Shown here piece by piece: positions 1 through 11,448 of a DNA stretch of 64,000 nucleotides. The position numbers and the translations under genes are program-made. The notes beneath the pieces were generated by a model. The model did not search any database. It had not been told where the DNA came from and was given only the letters and a program-made list of their open reading frames with translations. Position 1 is the first letter of the stretch. Each line of letters begins with the position of its first letter. The stretch is from contig MU008166.1 of the NCBI GenBank assembly GCA_010909165.1, forward strand, positions 310,001-374,000, given 5' to 3'. This stretch comes from Anthoceros angustus (taxonomy: Eukaryota > Streptophyta > Anthocerotopsida > Anthocerotales > Anthocerotaceae).

Positions 1-9
1 ATATTTTAT

Positions 10-1270
10 TTGGTTTTTCATGAAATCTTATGTAGAATGCACGGATCTACCTATGGTTTTAGCTCACAGTTGGATGATAGTGGGATGAGTAATGATGGAT
101 GTTTTGTTATTCCTTTAATACTTTCATTGGTTGGAGCGTACTTCTTTCATTGGGATATTGAGCAGCAGTCTTCAACGAGATTTTGGTGGAAGTTTCCGCC
201 AAAATACAACTTGGAGTTCTTTACACATGCTTGCTTGGCACCTGATGGGGCAAGAACAGTTGGATGCACAATGGAGGAAGAGTGCAGGATGGCCTACTCA
301 AATTTTCAAGCTTTTGGTGGAAGAATTACGTCCTTACATCCAAAAGAAGTCTAATGTGCCACCTTTGCAACTTGAGCTTGAGAGTTGCCATGGTCTTGCA
401 TGTTAGCTTATGGAGCATCTCCTAAAGTTGTCGCTAACACCTATGGAGTTGGACCATCCATCGTGATGAGTATACCAAGTTGATTACTAGCATCCTTAGT
501 AATCCAAGGAAGTTGGCTTCAAAGTTCATCAACATGCCAAGTGGCCAACGACAACTAGCATGTGCGATAAGTTTTTGCATTGGAGTTCCAAATATGGTGG
601 GTGCAATTGATGGTTCGCACATCAAATTGGCCGCTAAGCGCTAACAAGTATACTCCGGCCAGACACGTCGCCATGACATGCATAGCGTCATTCTTCAAGG
701 AGTCGTGACTATAATCAAATCTTTTGGATGTAAGTTGCATTGCTCCGGAGGTGTCCATGACTGTGTTGGAAGAGTAGTGTGTGGGCAAGATTACATCGAC
801 ATGACATCTTGACGAGCCAACGATATTGGTTGGCAACACTAATGTTCGCCTTTTATTGTTGGTGATAGTGCTTATCCAATCATGCCTTTCCTCATGAAGG
901 CATATGATACACCATGCGCACTGCATAAACGAAGGTTCAATAGGAGTCTGCGCAAAGGAAGGGTGAAAATTGAAAATGCATTTGGGAATTTGAAGAACAG
1001 TGGCGATTCGAAGACATAAATGTGGCTCTTCCTTATGTGGGGCAGTAGTAGCTTGCATGGTGTTACATAATTTTGCATCATGCACAAGGAGCCCGATGTG
1101 GCAAATGTGCCGGAAAATCCGGACCCTTATCCCATGCACCATCGCCATTTTATTTGGAGAATGCCATGGAGGCGGCTTCAACGAGTGGGCAACGAACAAA
1201 GACAAGCATTGTTGGAGTTTTGGGTGAATACAAATTGTTGAGGCAAATTGTGATTGTTATTGTATGTTAG
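10..1270 (+). pseudogene. Decayed PIF/Harbinger-type transposase
   Basis: Conceptual translation in shifting frames gives landmarks of the PIF/Harbinger DDE nuclease (DDE_Tnp_4 type), which cuts and pastes a DNA transposon. At about 590-632 the reading is GVPNMVGAIDGSHIKLAA, matching the first catalytic Asp block. At about 665-705 it is RRHDMHSVILQGVV. At about 860-905 it is FIVGDSAYPIMPFLMKAY, the second Asp block. At about 945-1000 it is RRFNRSLRKGRVKIENAFGNLK, the Glu block. Stops and frameshifts separate the blocks, so no protein can be made. The locus may begin left of the window. No terminal inverted repeats were found. The family call is secure from motif order; the boundaries are approximate. 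Confidence 0.8.
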
Positions 1271-1414
1271 AAAGTATGGGAGGCCATCATGCCCAAAGAA
1301 ATAATTATCACCTTTAAATCAAGGTATCACAAAACACAAGAAGTCTCAAATTACATTATTAGAAGGGGCCTATGCTGCCCGAATTGAAACGTCTGCTATT
1401 CCTCCCATGCTACA

Positions 1415-2260
1415 TCACCTGTCATCATCAGAATGAGAAGTAGGCCTGTTCCGTTTTGTTCCAACTTGGGAACTGGCAAACAATTCTGCTATCTTCAACT
1501 GGATTTCGGCTTGCATCTGCTGATGTTGTAAATCATGAAGTACTCTGGCATGGTCCACACTCTGCATGAATTCCAGTCTTTGTCTCTCCAACTCCCGTGC
1601 GTGAAGCAACTTAGCCTCCTCAATCTGCACATAACTTTGGGCAAAAGCTTGCATACCTTGAAAATCGACTTGCCACAAGGATAATTTTCTTGTCTTTCTT
1701 TTCCCACAGCTCGTTGTGCGGACACCCGGCAAGCTTTTCGATCCGGGATAGAGGGGTATCTGGTGTCGTTTCCCCATTATCTGGACAAGAATCTGTTGCT
1801 GCTGAGGACGGAGCGGGAGTTGGCATGGTGTCCTTGCCACCAAGCTTGGCTGGGGAGGTTTGCAGTATCCTGGTGAAGGTCTTCATCTTCAAGGTTGATA
1901 AAATGGAGCAATTGGGTCCTCATTCACGGAAGAAGTGCCATCAACCGCAAAGCTCCCAACATCAACGGACCTGGAATGCCACAAAATTTGGTTGTGCCTA
2001 AGAAGGAGTCCATCGTCAAGAAAGGCCAAGAGCTTGGTGTCCCCACGATGTATGCTTGACCTTCTCTCCTTCGCTTGTATTTCTTCTTGAGCCTCTACCT
2101 TCCTTACATTGCTTCCGAGCAGTCCAGTGCGATGCGGAGAAACCAAACTGCAAATTTCATGCCAATGTTTCACCTCTAGATTGCCTTTGTTCACCTGGAA
2201 ATACTTCTCTTGAAACAAGGCAATCAATCTCTGGTGCCTTCATCTGTCCAAGTCGCCTTT
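1415..2260 (-). pseudogene. Decayed Harbinger-associated Myb/trihelix-like protein
   Basis: PIF/Harbinger elements usually carry a second ORF for a Myb/SANT-like protein that helps the transposase bind DNA. Here the reverse strand reads an N-terminal block at about 2227-2140 (LFQEKYFQVNKGNLEVKHWHEI), then RLKKKYKRRRE in another frame at about 2100-2060. Both resemble trihelix helices 1 and 3. A C-terminal block follows at 1720-1415 with a Glu/Gln-rich coiled coil (ELERQRLEFMQSVDHARVL and beyond). Frame changes between the blocks show it is dead. It faces the transposase tail-to-tail, as in many Harbinger elements, so the two are probably one element of at least 2.2 kb. A cellular trihelix factor is less likely given the neighbour. 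Confidence 0.6.
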
Positions 2261-3189
2261 TCCTGACCAACCGGCTGGCTGCAGTGTTCAAGGTGCCCGC
2301 GAGGAAAATCTGCTATGGAACGCGGCAGGTCTGCCATAGCTTTCTAGGGCACAAAGCGGCTTGGTACGGCTAGTTGGAAGATCTTGGGTTGTTCAATGCA
2401 GCACAAAACATCTGGGGTGATCAAAATGCACCCGGGATGGAGCACGGGTTGAGGGCGCGGTGGTATGCAGACACTGCGACTACGAAGTCTGGCCGCAGTC
2501 GCAGTGACAAGCGCAGAGTGGATCCACAACAGCTTAATTTAGGTGAGCCCGGTGAGCAAGGAAGCTGCGCAGTTTCCTGGGCAGGACGAACTGCGCTGTG
2601 GTTTTCTTTATGTGAACAGGCTATGAGACGGCCCAGAAGACCGAGAGGTGCAAGCTGTAAGGTGTCCGGCCCTACCTCAGACCTTGGAAGGGTGAACACC
2701 TCACATGGTTTGTAGGGACTTTTGAAGTTTTTAGCCTCTCCACGTTTGTAGGGACTTTTGAAGTTTTTAGCCTCTCCAGTCTGCAGGTTGCAAGGGCGTC
2801 CAGCCCTGTCTTGCGGGTCGAATGCACGCCAATCACTTTGGACTCCTGGACGAGGGAAGTTACCGTGGAGGGCCCAGTATTCCACTGGTTACTCTTTTAC
2901 AAAAACGGCAGCTGGCCCTAGCTTCCAAAGGTTTCCCAACTCTTCATGATACTAGGTCAGGCTAGGTGCCTCGAGATGGGCTGGCTCCAACCTCCCACTA
3001 CCCACCACCCTAGGATGACCCCGAGGTCCAGAAAGACCGATTCACTCAAGCTGCCGAGACTGGGCGGCAGGCAAGCATTTGGCAAGTAGCTGCCAAAGTC
3101 CAACCTCTCAAGGGTGTAACAAAATCTCGATCTCCAGGGTATTGTGGCATGTTGTGAGAGAGGAGCGTGCTCATTACATCTGCAACCCT
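2261..3189. other. Spacer without a recognisable gene
   Basis: No conserved protein is readable on either strand. Short open frames here lack family signatures. The stretch contains a 35-base tandem duplication (listed separately) and probably includes the former 3' flank of the RPA49-like locus. Confidence 0.5.
2708..2778. repeat. 35-base tandem duplication, two copies
   Basis: The block at 2708-2742 (starting GTTTGTAGGGACTTTTGAAG) recurs without mismatch at 2744-2778, with one base between. It is a recent local duplication with no visible function. Confidence 0.9.
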
Positions 3190-4628
3190 TGCCTCTCCTT
3201 GGCTTTGAAGTCAGCATAGGGAACTAAGTGGGATAGGCAAGGTCACCCTGAACTTCCCTCGTCCTGTAAGCGGGTCCACAGGTACACCTGCCCTATCAGA
3301 GACACCATCTTGCACCCCAACTGCACGTAGTAAGGCTTCAGTCACGGTCATTCTGAGCTCAACAGCCAGATCATGTGGATCTGAGTGAAAGTCACCAACA
3401 AGAACAAGGATGTAACCGCCCGGTAGACTTCCAACACCTCTCCAATACAAACAGAACAGAGTTGACGGAACACAAGCAAGGGCGAAGAACACACCTGCAC
3501 GCGAAGCCGGCGAAGCTGGTTAAGCACAAAAGTTGTAGTCGTTGTGCAGCCGCAACACTTCTTGTTCAGCAGGCTTAGCAGCAGACTTCTCCAATTCTAT
3601 GGTATCCAGGCTCTCCCACTCCTAGAGAGACATAAGCTCATCGACAGGATAGGGGTTCACAATAGATGTGGCAGCAGGATATGAGAAGGGATATTCCTAA
3701 CCATCCTTGCATTTGCCTTTGCCAATGCTTCGTCCCTGGTGACCAGCTCAGCAGACTGGATGACATTCTCCATTTCTGCTGTAAAATCTCCTAAAGCGGA
3801 CTTCCTGATCAAGCCCCTGGCACATCGTTCAGTCTGCAAACCAATGATGCACAAAAGTCTCACCATAGTCAGATTACAAGCACAGGGCCAGCCACAGCAA
3901 TCCCGACTTCCAGCTCTCTATAGTACGAAAGAACTGAGAAACGACGAACATGCCCTTAATTTTGAACGCTGACTGCCGAGAGCTCATCATCTCAGGGGTC
4001 ATTGCTGCCTCATTCACTTCATCGGCGTTGGTATGCCTATACAGCACGCCTTTCACTCTTGGCTCCAATCGGAGAACCTAATGCATCACACGGTGAGACA
4101 AAAACTTTCCACCTGCACCTACACGGATGGTCATTACTTTGCACACCAGATTCCTATCGACTACTCCCTCAAACATCCATCCTCTGAAAGAAACCGAGAC
4201 CAACAGCACACCTTTTCTCCAGCAACCGGCATCAGCTTCAGCGTCCCGTCATCCTTGCTGAACACCCCAAGTGCGTGGCTGCAGGGATGCCAGATGGCAG
4301 CTTCACCAGTGCAGTTCGTCCCCACAAAATCTACACTCCCGTTTGCCCTGGCAACCAGCTGATGCTGCAGGTGCTTGAACTTCTGGGGATTCTGAAATGT
4401 AGCCAACTGTGTTACTTCTGAGGATTCTGAAATGTAACCAACTGTGTTAAGGGAGGCAGATCCTCGAATCTACCGCCGGCCATGCTCGCCGTCGCTGGAT
4501 CAAATCCCGTGAGGAAGTAGCCAACAAACGGCCCGGTCTGCCCCTCCACTCTTCACGTCAACCCTCCGCCTCTTCTTTCGGTGACTCTGGCCATCTCGAC
4601 CCTGGCGCTTGCTCCCCGGAGTTTCCAT
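3190..4628 (-). pseudogene. Decayed RNA polymerase I subunit RPA49-like gene
   Basis: RPA49 forms, with RPA34.5, the TFIIF-like heterodimer of nucleolar RNA polymerase I. Reading the reverse strand gives a basic N-terminus (METPGSKRQGRDGQSHRKKR), GPFVGYFLTGFDPATA, and then SVDFVGTNCTGEAA with SHALGVFSKDDGTLKLMPVAGEK. Splicing a GT-AG intron at about 4211-4091 continues this as VLRLEPRVKGV. Later blocks include SALGDFTAEMENVIQSAELV, NPYPVDELMSL, FVLNQLRRLRVQ and FHSDPHDLAVELRM. The order fits RPA49. Frameshifts occur near 4550 and 3690, with in-frame stops near 3630 and 3520, and a 35-base duplication sits in the N-terminal part. Because an intron survives, this is a decayed gene copy and not a retrocopy. 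The start is 500 bases from divergent VPS32. Identity is fairly sure; loss of function is inferred from the breaks. Confidence 0.65.
4380..4449. repeat. 35-base tandem duplication inside the RPA49-like locus
   Basis: The blocks 4380-4414 and 4415-4449 differ at two positions. On the reverse strand both contain ACATTTCAGAATCC, which encodes TFQNPQK but also looks like a splice acceptor. Skipping the duplicated segment as a tiny intron of about 46 bases would keep the frame. The duplication is not a multiple of three, so otherwise it breaks the protein. Confidence 0.85.
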
Positions 4629-5126
4629 CTCCCCTTAGTCTCTACAAGCCGCTTGCTCTGATTAACCAGTGGAGCTTTGGGAGACGTCAAAAATGCAAAT
4701 TAGGGTTGGGGAAATGGAAAAGGGAACAATCCTGGCCCACCAGGCTGCCAAATACCACCTCACAGTGTCCCATAGCCCGCCTACGTGCATGAAGCTCCTG
4801 CAAGCCTGCTCCCTCAGCCTGACGTGGCGTGCACTCGTTGCCTTGGTGGTTTCAACCAGAATTTTCCGCTAGTTGTTCCTTCCTTGCTGCCCAAAAATCC
4901 AGGCGCTGCGGAGTTGATAGACCGCTGTAGCAGTTTGTCTGACAAAGGCTAGACAGTGCTCGAATTGGACGAAATCTCCTGAAGTTCAAACCTTTGGCGA
5001 AGGCTATGCGGTGGCTGGTGCAGACATGATGGACAGGGCTGTAATTTGTCCAGGACATGCGTAGGTTCACATGCCAAACAGCCTGTCATTTCTTCAGTTT
5101 TCAGCAGCAGCGGTGAGGACGCCATC
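4629..5126. promoter_or_regulatory. Divergent intergenic region between RPA49-like locus and VPS32
   Basis: About 500 bases separate the two start codons, so this span must hold the VPS32 promoter and 5' UTR. I see no clear TATA box near 5090. An ACGT-core (GACGTC) lies near 4684. No protein-coding signal is present. Confidence 0.4.
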
Positions 5127-6480
5127 ATGTTCAGCCGGCTTTTCGGGAAGCAAAAAGATGACGGGGGATCTTCCACCCTTGCAACGCTTGACAAGCTCAA
5201 TGAGGTGCGCTCAATTGTTGCTTGCTAACAGCATTTGGTGGAGAAGTTGAGACAGGGAATCAGTGTCCTGCACAGTCGCAGAAGGTTTGCCGGGGCAAGT
5301 TGTGGAGGGTCTGTTCTTGCGGACAGACGTGGATGAAAATGACGGGAAGGATGCAGAGAGGGGTTGTCTTCGCACGATTAGGGAGAATTCGGAAGCGTTT
5401 CATTGGTAGGCACCGACTTCACTCCATTCTGTTGGTGCAGGTTCTCGAGTCGTTGGAGAAGAAGGAACACTTTCTGCAGAAGAAGGTAGCCCTACAAGTT
5501 GAAAAAGCCAGGGAGGCTACCCGAGCTAAGAACAAGAAAGGTGAAGAGCTAGGGCTGCTTCACTGGCTCGAGTTTGTTAGTCGTGTTGCTAATTTTGTCT
5601 CTGACCGTGTTGGGTTTCTCGCATTTAGCTGCCATTCAGTTTCTAAAGAGAAAGAAGATGTATGAAGTGCAAATCGAACAGCTTGGGAATTTTCAATTGC
5701 GGATTCATGACCAGGTAAGACTGCAATGTACCGTCACCATGTGCGAATGAGCGAATAAGCATGTGACTGTATCGTGGCTATGATCTGTTGCACTGGAATG
5801 GCTTTTCTGAGTTGATGGTGTATTTTGCAGTGCTTTAAAAGTCTTGAGTTGGTAATGTCGTAGATGATTTTGCTAGAAGGAGCAAAAGCAACAACTGAAA
5901 CTGTCGATGCACTCCGGACAGCAGCCTCTGCAATGAAAGCTATGCAAAAGGCCACGTATGGACTCCCCCTGCCTGCTGTGTAGCTTTTTTTTTGTACTGT
6001 TCATGCCTGTAGGTAGTTTTGATCTTTGTATTCCTAACACCTGGGAACGGATAATGTGAACAACAAATTTGTGATTGAAGCAGCCTGGTTTGGTGATTGT
6101 AGGAATATGGATGATGTGGACAAGACTATGGATGATATCAGCGAACAGGCAGACAACATGAAGCAGATTCAAGATGCACTAGCAGGTCCCTTGCCTGGGG
6201 CAGAGTATGACGAGGTAGTAGCAAATCTAGCTGCTGCTCGTTTGCCCTACTCCGGACTCAAGACTGAAAGTTTTAGTGTTTTTGGCTGGCATGGCAGGAT
6301 GATTTAGAGGCTGAATTGCTTGAGCTAGAAGGGGCTGATTTGGGGGAGGAGGTTCTGCCCACTCCATTACCAGCTGCACCTGCACCGCAGCTGCCCACGA
6401 AGCTTACTCCACAAACGGGTCAGGCTGACAGCTCAGGAGACGAGGAGCTTGAAGCTTTGCAGAAAGAGATGGCCCTGTAG
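5127..6480 (+). CDS. VPS32: ESCRT-III subunit VPS32/SNF7 (CHMP4-like), six exons
   Basis: VPS32/SNF7 is the main polymerising ESCRT-III subunit. It forms membrane-remodelling filaments during endosomal multivesicular-body sorting and abscission. Exons 5127-5204, 5441-5540, 5629-5714, 5864-5955, 6103-6214 and 6298-6480 join in frame with GT-AG borders and give 216 residues, the usual family length. The start MFSRLFGKQ is the conserved amphipathic N-terminus. It is followed by LDKLNEVLESLEKKE, the basic core RAKNKKAAIQFLKRKKMYE, QIEQLGNFQLRIHDQM, KATTETVDALRTAASAMKAM, MDDVDKTMDDISEQADNM, and an acidic tail with ELLELEGADL. The C-terminus EELEALQKEMAL is the MIM1-like helix that binds VPS4 MIT domains. 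The coding sequence is intact and I see no oddity. Introns are 236, 88, 149, 147 and 83 bases. Confidence 0.95.
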
Positions 6481-8040
6481 GCATGGTGCACTTGATTCTG
6501 AGATGGAAGTACCGGTGGTCGTTTCCTTTTCCGGGCATTCTTGGGGCCAGCACGAGAGTGGACCATCTAGTGCACCCCTGTAACTGTGTGGTTGTGGTCT
6601 TCCGTATCAGCCAAACAAGCTGATTCGGTAGAGGATCACGATGAAACCTGTACAAGATGTAATCTATGGCGTTCCGCGCATGCACGTGATAAGATAGCAG
6701 TTGCCACACAGGTTTCAAGTTGGCAGAGCAAGTTTGAGTTGTGGAAATGCCTTGTGTACATAACTGGGCAATATCTCTGCAATTGCAGGGTCTGTTGTCC
6801 GCTTGTAGCTAGCGTTTTGTAAGATGTATAGCTTGTGACCACCTCGAGCTCTGTTGCGTCTACGCTTTCTTGACGAAATGAAATCTTGTTTGGATCTGGT
6901 GAGGGTGAGCGAGAAGGTACGCTACGTTCTCCTGATGAGCAGCAGCGGGGCATTTCAATGGTCGGTGGCCACTGCAGGGGAGCTGGGAATAACATATGTG
7001 TTTGTCAAGCTGAAGTGTGAGTGGCTGCGGGATCCTGCTAAGGTGTCCTCCTCAGCCTCCTCTGTCGTTATGTGATGCAGGTTCCACTTGGAGTGGAAGG
7101 CAGGTTCGGATCCAACATCTAATAAGAGGCTTCCCCCAATCCTCACCGCTGGGTCGGACACAGATACACACGTTCCCGGAGGTGGTCCCATCCCATGTCA
7201 CTGACGCAGTGCATTCTCCGAGTCTTTACTGACCCGCGTACGCAGATCAGAGAGGGTACATCAGATGTTGGTGGTGCCGCTGTGGCTTCATGCCTCGGAA
7301 TCCTGAACCCATACGGACGCATTGTGGCATGAAAACAACATGACAAGACGGGTCGGCCGGCGCCTGTGAGCCTGTAAGAGTTGCCGTTCATGTTGCAGAG
7401 AGTTGGGGGAATCTCGAGCACTTGGGCACTACAAAATGGGCTGGAAATCAGAAAGCTGCCAGGGGCAGCCGACAAGAGATCTCATGAGAAGTTGACTTGT
7501 ACCCGCACCCACTTTCCATGGCCAGCACTAGTCTAACATGGCTACATCCTTTCTTTTTCTTGTATGTATGTAGGTGAAATCCAAACCCTCTCTCTCTTTC
7601 CCTCTCATGTCATCTGTCTAAGAGAGAAGACAGAAGAGATGGTGGGTATTGTTTAGTAAAACCTTGCTTTCACTCCCCGATGCAGACTGCAGAGGAAGAA
7701 TCTGCATGCGAGTAAAAAATCCGTGCAAAGGAGTCAAGACTAGGAGGAGGGGAGAGAGTGTCGTGTGTTGTATGCATGTACTGTAATAGTTTTGTGCAGC
7801 TTTGTCTTGTTCCCCTGGGAGCTGAAGCACGAACTGGAACTGCAGAGTCGATGTGCAAGGAATCTTCCTCTTCCCCTGACAAGTATCCTTGTTGCCCCCT
7901 CCTGGCATTATGAAGGGAGGATTCTGGAGCACTTTCGGGCACTGTGCAAGAGGGTGGTGAGAACCTGGTGGTGTTGTTGAGAGCGTTGGGATATACCTTG
8001 GGCTGGGAAGGCGGACTGGCCACTGGTGCAGCAGGGCAGA

Positions 8041-8090
8041 CTGGTGCAGGGCCGGAGTGCCGGAGTGCTGGAGTGCTGGAGTGGTGATGC
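8041..8090. repeat. Imperfect 8-9 base tandem motif
   Basis: A run of GGAGTGCYG-type units, alternating GGAGTGCCG and GGAGTGCTG, beginning near 8053. Confidence 0.6.
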
Positions 8091-8416
8091 ATCCAATGAA
8101 CACCTTTCGGCACCAGAAATCGGCAAACAACAAAGACATGAGCGGGAAGCCATCATTCTGGGTAACGAATACCTCACTTGGCCTTTGCGTTTACTGCATC
8201 CGTGCTCTTTGTTGCTATGCTTGGGAGTCAAACATCCGTCTTATCGCTGCCAAATCCATCATTACTCCCCAAGGACGACAGGCAGGTGATGCATAGGTAC
8301 CGGATGAAAATGATGGCCGCGTCTGTGTCTGTGTCTGCGTCTGTGGTGGTTCGTTAGTTACCAGTGCAGTGCACAACTGTGCGGTGGGCACCAGCGAGCT
8401 GCCGCTGCCTTGCCCC

Positions 8417-8460
8417 TGTGCTGTGCTGTGCTGTGCTGTGCTGTTCTGCTGTGCTGCTGT
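8417..8460. repeat. TGTGC pentanucleotide microsatellite
   Basis: Consecutive CTGTG units run from about 8417 and degrade into CTGCTGTG at the right end. Confidence 0.85.
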
Positions 8461-8751
8461 GCACAGTGCTTCGCTGTGCTGTGGATATCATTGTGAATGT
8501 GGCCGTCTGCACGTTGCGTGTTGCAATAGGATATGGTTTGGTTGCTTTCATCACTGTCTGGCATGTGCGGTTTGTATGCCTCATCACGTACTCACTGATG
8601 CAGTTCTGGATTCGTAGATGCAGAAAGCATGTTCGCTTGTGATCTGATGCAGGCGGGCAGCGCAGGCGCAAGCCCTGCATCATCACCCACCGTCATTCCG
8701 GTGTTGAAGCAAAGCAGCAGGACTTTGTGTGGGAGACGCCTCGTGGGTCAT

Positions 8752-8777
8752 AGTCATCGTCATCGTCATCGTCATCA
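8752..8777. repeat. TCATCG microsatellite
   Basis: About four TCATCG hexamers occur in tandem. Confidence 0.8.
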
Positions 8778-8916
8778 ACCCCCTCCTCCTTCTCCAGTCC
8801 TCCTCCTCTCCTGTAGGGCTCCGAGAAGCGGCAGGAAAGAACCTCGGACTGCTCAATTCTAAAAATAGTTGGCAAGTCTGGAAGTACTATCCCACGTCCT
8901 GCAATCTGGTTGTGTC

Positions 8917-8938
8917 GGTCTGGTCTGGTCTGGTCTGG
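8917..8938. repeat. TCTGG pentanucleotide microsatellite
   Basis: About four TCTGG units occur in tandem. Confidence 0.8.
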
Positions 8939-9169
8939 CGTGTCCTGTCCTTGGCGCCAGAGCCCCATGCAACGGAAGGATTTGCAGCCTTGCCCTTTCT
9001 TTTTCCCCCATCCGTCTCGAGATTGCAGCATGGCGGTGATATTTGTCAGGGGGAGCGGCTCCCGAGAAGAAGCCCTGGGCCCGAGGCCCTGGGAAGGGAT
9101 ATGGCTACACCGTCCTCCATAGCGCCCACTATCACCCATCTTTCCCTGTTCTTTCCAGGATGGCTTCAC

Positions 9170-9212
9170 TTTGCATTGCCTTGCTTTGCTTTGCTTTGCT
9201 TTGCTTTGCTGC
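9170..9212. repeat. CTTTG pentanucleotide microsatellite
   Basis: Six or more CTTTG units follow two degenerate units. Confidence 0.85.
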
Positions 9213-9261
9213 AGCCTGGCCTGGAAGAGTCCTGACTCTGGAGTCTGGCCTGGCCTGGCCT

Positions 9262-9333
9262 GACCTGCCTGCCTGCCTGCCTGCCCCCGCTCAGAACAGA
9301 ACAGAACAGAATAGAACAGAACAGAACAGAACA
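9262..9333. repeat. CCTG and GAACA microsatellites, adjacent
   Basis: Four CCTG tetramers lie near 9266-9284. They are followed by about seven AGAAC pentamers at 9292-9333, one of them variant (AATAG). Confidence 0.85.
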
Positions 9334-10748
9334 GCCCCGGGTCCGGGCCCGATCCTTGTCCGGCAGGCAGGCCTCCAGTGCAATGATGCAGGTAAGGAAC
9401 CCGCAACTTAGCGTTTGTGACTTGTCGTTCTCGGCCCTCCAGCACATCACATCTGTGGAGCAAGGAATCTGTCACCAGTGCACAATGTTTGAGAATTAGG
9501 CTGCACTGTACTTACATGTGCGGGAAAAAGGGGGGGTGTGCTCACATGGTGCACGGATCCTGCTCACAGCTGCAGCTGCAGGCCCAGGCCAGGCCAAGCG
9601 GCAGCCCTAATAATCCCAGCTTCCCGGTGGAGCTAATCTCTCCACTCTCCACCCGTTTGATGTGCACGGCCCTGGCCCATGCCCTTTGACATCTCCTTGC
9701 CTTGCTTCCTCTCTTCCATGTGAGCGGCATCGGGGAATCTGAAGCCATGGGCTCGCCCGAGACAGTGCAGCAACAAAGAGCTAGAAACAAAAGGCGGGGC
9801 ATTATTGTCACATGAATGGCCACCCCACGGCGGCAGTGGTCCTGGAAAGGCAACAGGGAAAGCATATGTACAGCCCTGGCCCAGCCCCCCAGGCCTGTAC
9901 TGGTCAACACGATTGCTTGGCATGGAGCCCTGCCGGGGCCTGTGCCTGTGCCGGTGCCGGGCCCGGGCCCCTCCTCCTCCACCCCCTCCTCTCTGTGCGT
10001 ACAAGGTCCCTATGCTGTGCACGGGATTATATTAGTCTATGATACTTTCGTGAGTTCCATCGTCTTCCTCCTTCTCTTCTTTTTTCTTCTTCTTCTTCCC
10101 TTCCTCCCTCCCTCCTTCTTCCTCTTCTCCTTCTTCTCCGTCTCCTTCTCCTTCTCGGTAACGAGCCCAGCTGGGCTCGCGGGAAGCAATGAGGGCTCCC
10201 GTCCTGTCCTCCACCAGTCTGTGTACTGTACATGTGCATGCCATGTATGTACATATGTGTATGTAAAGGACTGCCCTCATCACGAGAGGAGAGAGAGCAA
10301 TTGCGTTGCGCGGCATGCGGATTGGTGAGAAGCGGAGGGGGAGCACCAGGAGGTAGCACGCGGGCGATGGGCGATGGGCGATTGGGATGGGTCACCCGTG
10401 CGGCGCATGCATGCATGCTTGGCCCACTGCCAGCTGCCCGACCTCCACGACGACGACATGCGGGTGGGCCGGCTACCCATGCCCCACATCATGCCACTCA
10501 TGTGTGTACTCGCTACTCGCATCGCTCTCATGCGCATCCTTTGCATGCCCCCTAACGGCCACCTCCCTGCTGCCTTCTTCCGTAGCTAACACCTAACAGA
10601 CGTCGCCACCCTGCACCTTAGTACATATCGCCGCTTGCGCTGTCGCTCGGTTATCCGTGGAAAGAAGCTCTAACATGTACTATGCGTCTCGAGACTCGAA
10701 GAGACGCGTCTTACGCGTCTTGTGGTGCAGTTGCAGTAAACAACAACA

Positions 10749-10766
10749 CCTAAACCCTAACCCTAA
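10749..10766. repeat. Short interstitial telomere-like repeat
   Basis: CCTAAACCCTAACCCTAA mixes the plant telomere unit (CCCTAAA) with CCCTAA. It is too short to be a former chromosome end and may be a telo-box. It marks the left border of the AT-rich island that follows. Confidence 0.6.
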
Positions 10767-11070
10767 TGGAAGACACAAAGACCCTTGGCAGAAATGTTTC
10801 TTTTGATCACGAATTAACAACACTATTATTATGGTTTTATCCTCTCACATTCTTACGATATTATCGGCTTTACGATGATAAGTCATTGGAGCTACGTACA
10901 TTGATTTAAGAGAAATATGTAGAATGTTCTTCAATCAATAACATCTAACTTACAAATACACCACAACATAGAAGAAAATAATTCATAGACATGCAACTCA
11001 GGACCGAAGCCATACGCCTTTCAGTAGCATGAATCTAGAGCTCACCATCCATTGATGTGGTGTATGATAT

Positions 11071-11448
11071 CTAATATTCCAATACATGGCGTAGAGCTTT
11101 GAAATCAAGACATAGAGCTTCTATATTGCGTGATAGTAAAGCTTGGTCAAGTGCAGCAGCTTGTAACTCGATTTCCAGCCTTTTCTTAACTCGGCTTTTC
11201 TTTTCTTGCTCACTTAACCAGTCTTCCCATCGGCTCTTTGATACCTCGTGTCTCTCTTCATGAGTTTTATGGCATGTGAAATTCATTAATTCCTCCTTAA
11301 TCTCTTCAGGAAATCCATCGCACATCAAATTTATCGCTTCCTTCATAAGTTTTGGATCCATAGCGTCCTCTAATTCAAACACACTTTCCTCGAAAAAAAT
11401 ATCAAACACACTTCTAATATTTAGGGCAAGATAAGACGCCACACTCAA
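11071..11448 (-). CDS. Unknown 125-residue charged ORF
   Basis: I do not recognise this protein. It opens with a short hydrophobic stretch (MSVASYLALNIRSVFDIFF) and continues into a strongly charged, probably helical region containing EQEKKSRVKKRLEIELQAA. No cysteine pattern or catalytic motif stands out. It lies in an AT-rich island, divergent from the ORF at 11864, which together could be one small inserted element. No introns are evident. It could be a fragment of a larger decayed gene or chance, although the charged composition is unlike the low-complexity frames nearby. Confidence 0.35.
   Translation of the reverse strand: MSVASYLALNIRSVFDIFFEESVFELEDAMDPKLMKEAINLMCDGFPEEIKEELMNFTCHKTHEERHEVSKSRWEDWLSEQEKKSRVKKRLEIELQAAALDQALLSRNIEALCLDFKALRHVLEY

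Larger units (their letters stand above)
6481..10740. other. 4.3-kb gene-poor, microsatellite-rich spacer
   Basis: No conserved protein is readable. The first few hundred bases are presumably the VPS32 3' UTR. The middle (8.0-9.4 kb) is crowded with short tandem motifs, and 10.05-10.17 kb is a nearly pure pyrimidine tract. Long open frames here, such as reverse-strand 9475-8693, run through these repeats and have repetitive composition, so I do not call them genes. Confidence 0.6.

Noticed and set aside
8693-9475. Reverse ORF of 260 codons
   Set aside because: Crosses several microsatellites, has Asp and Gln/Lys runs from them, and shows no family resemblance.
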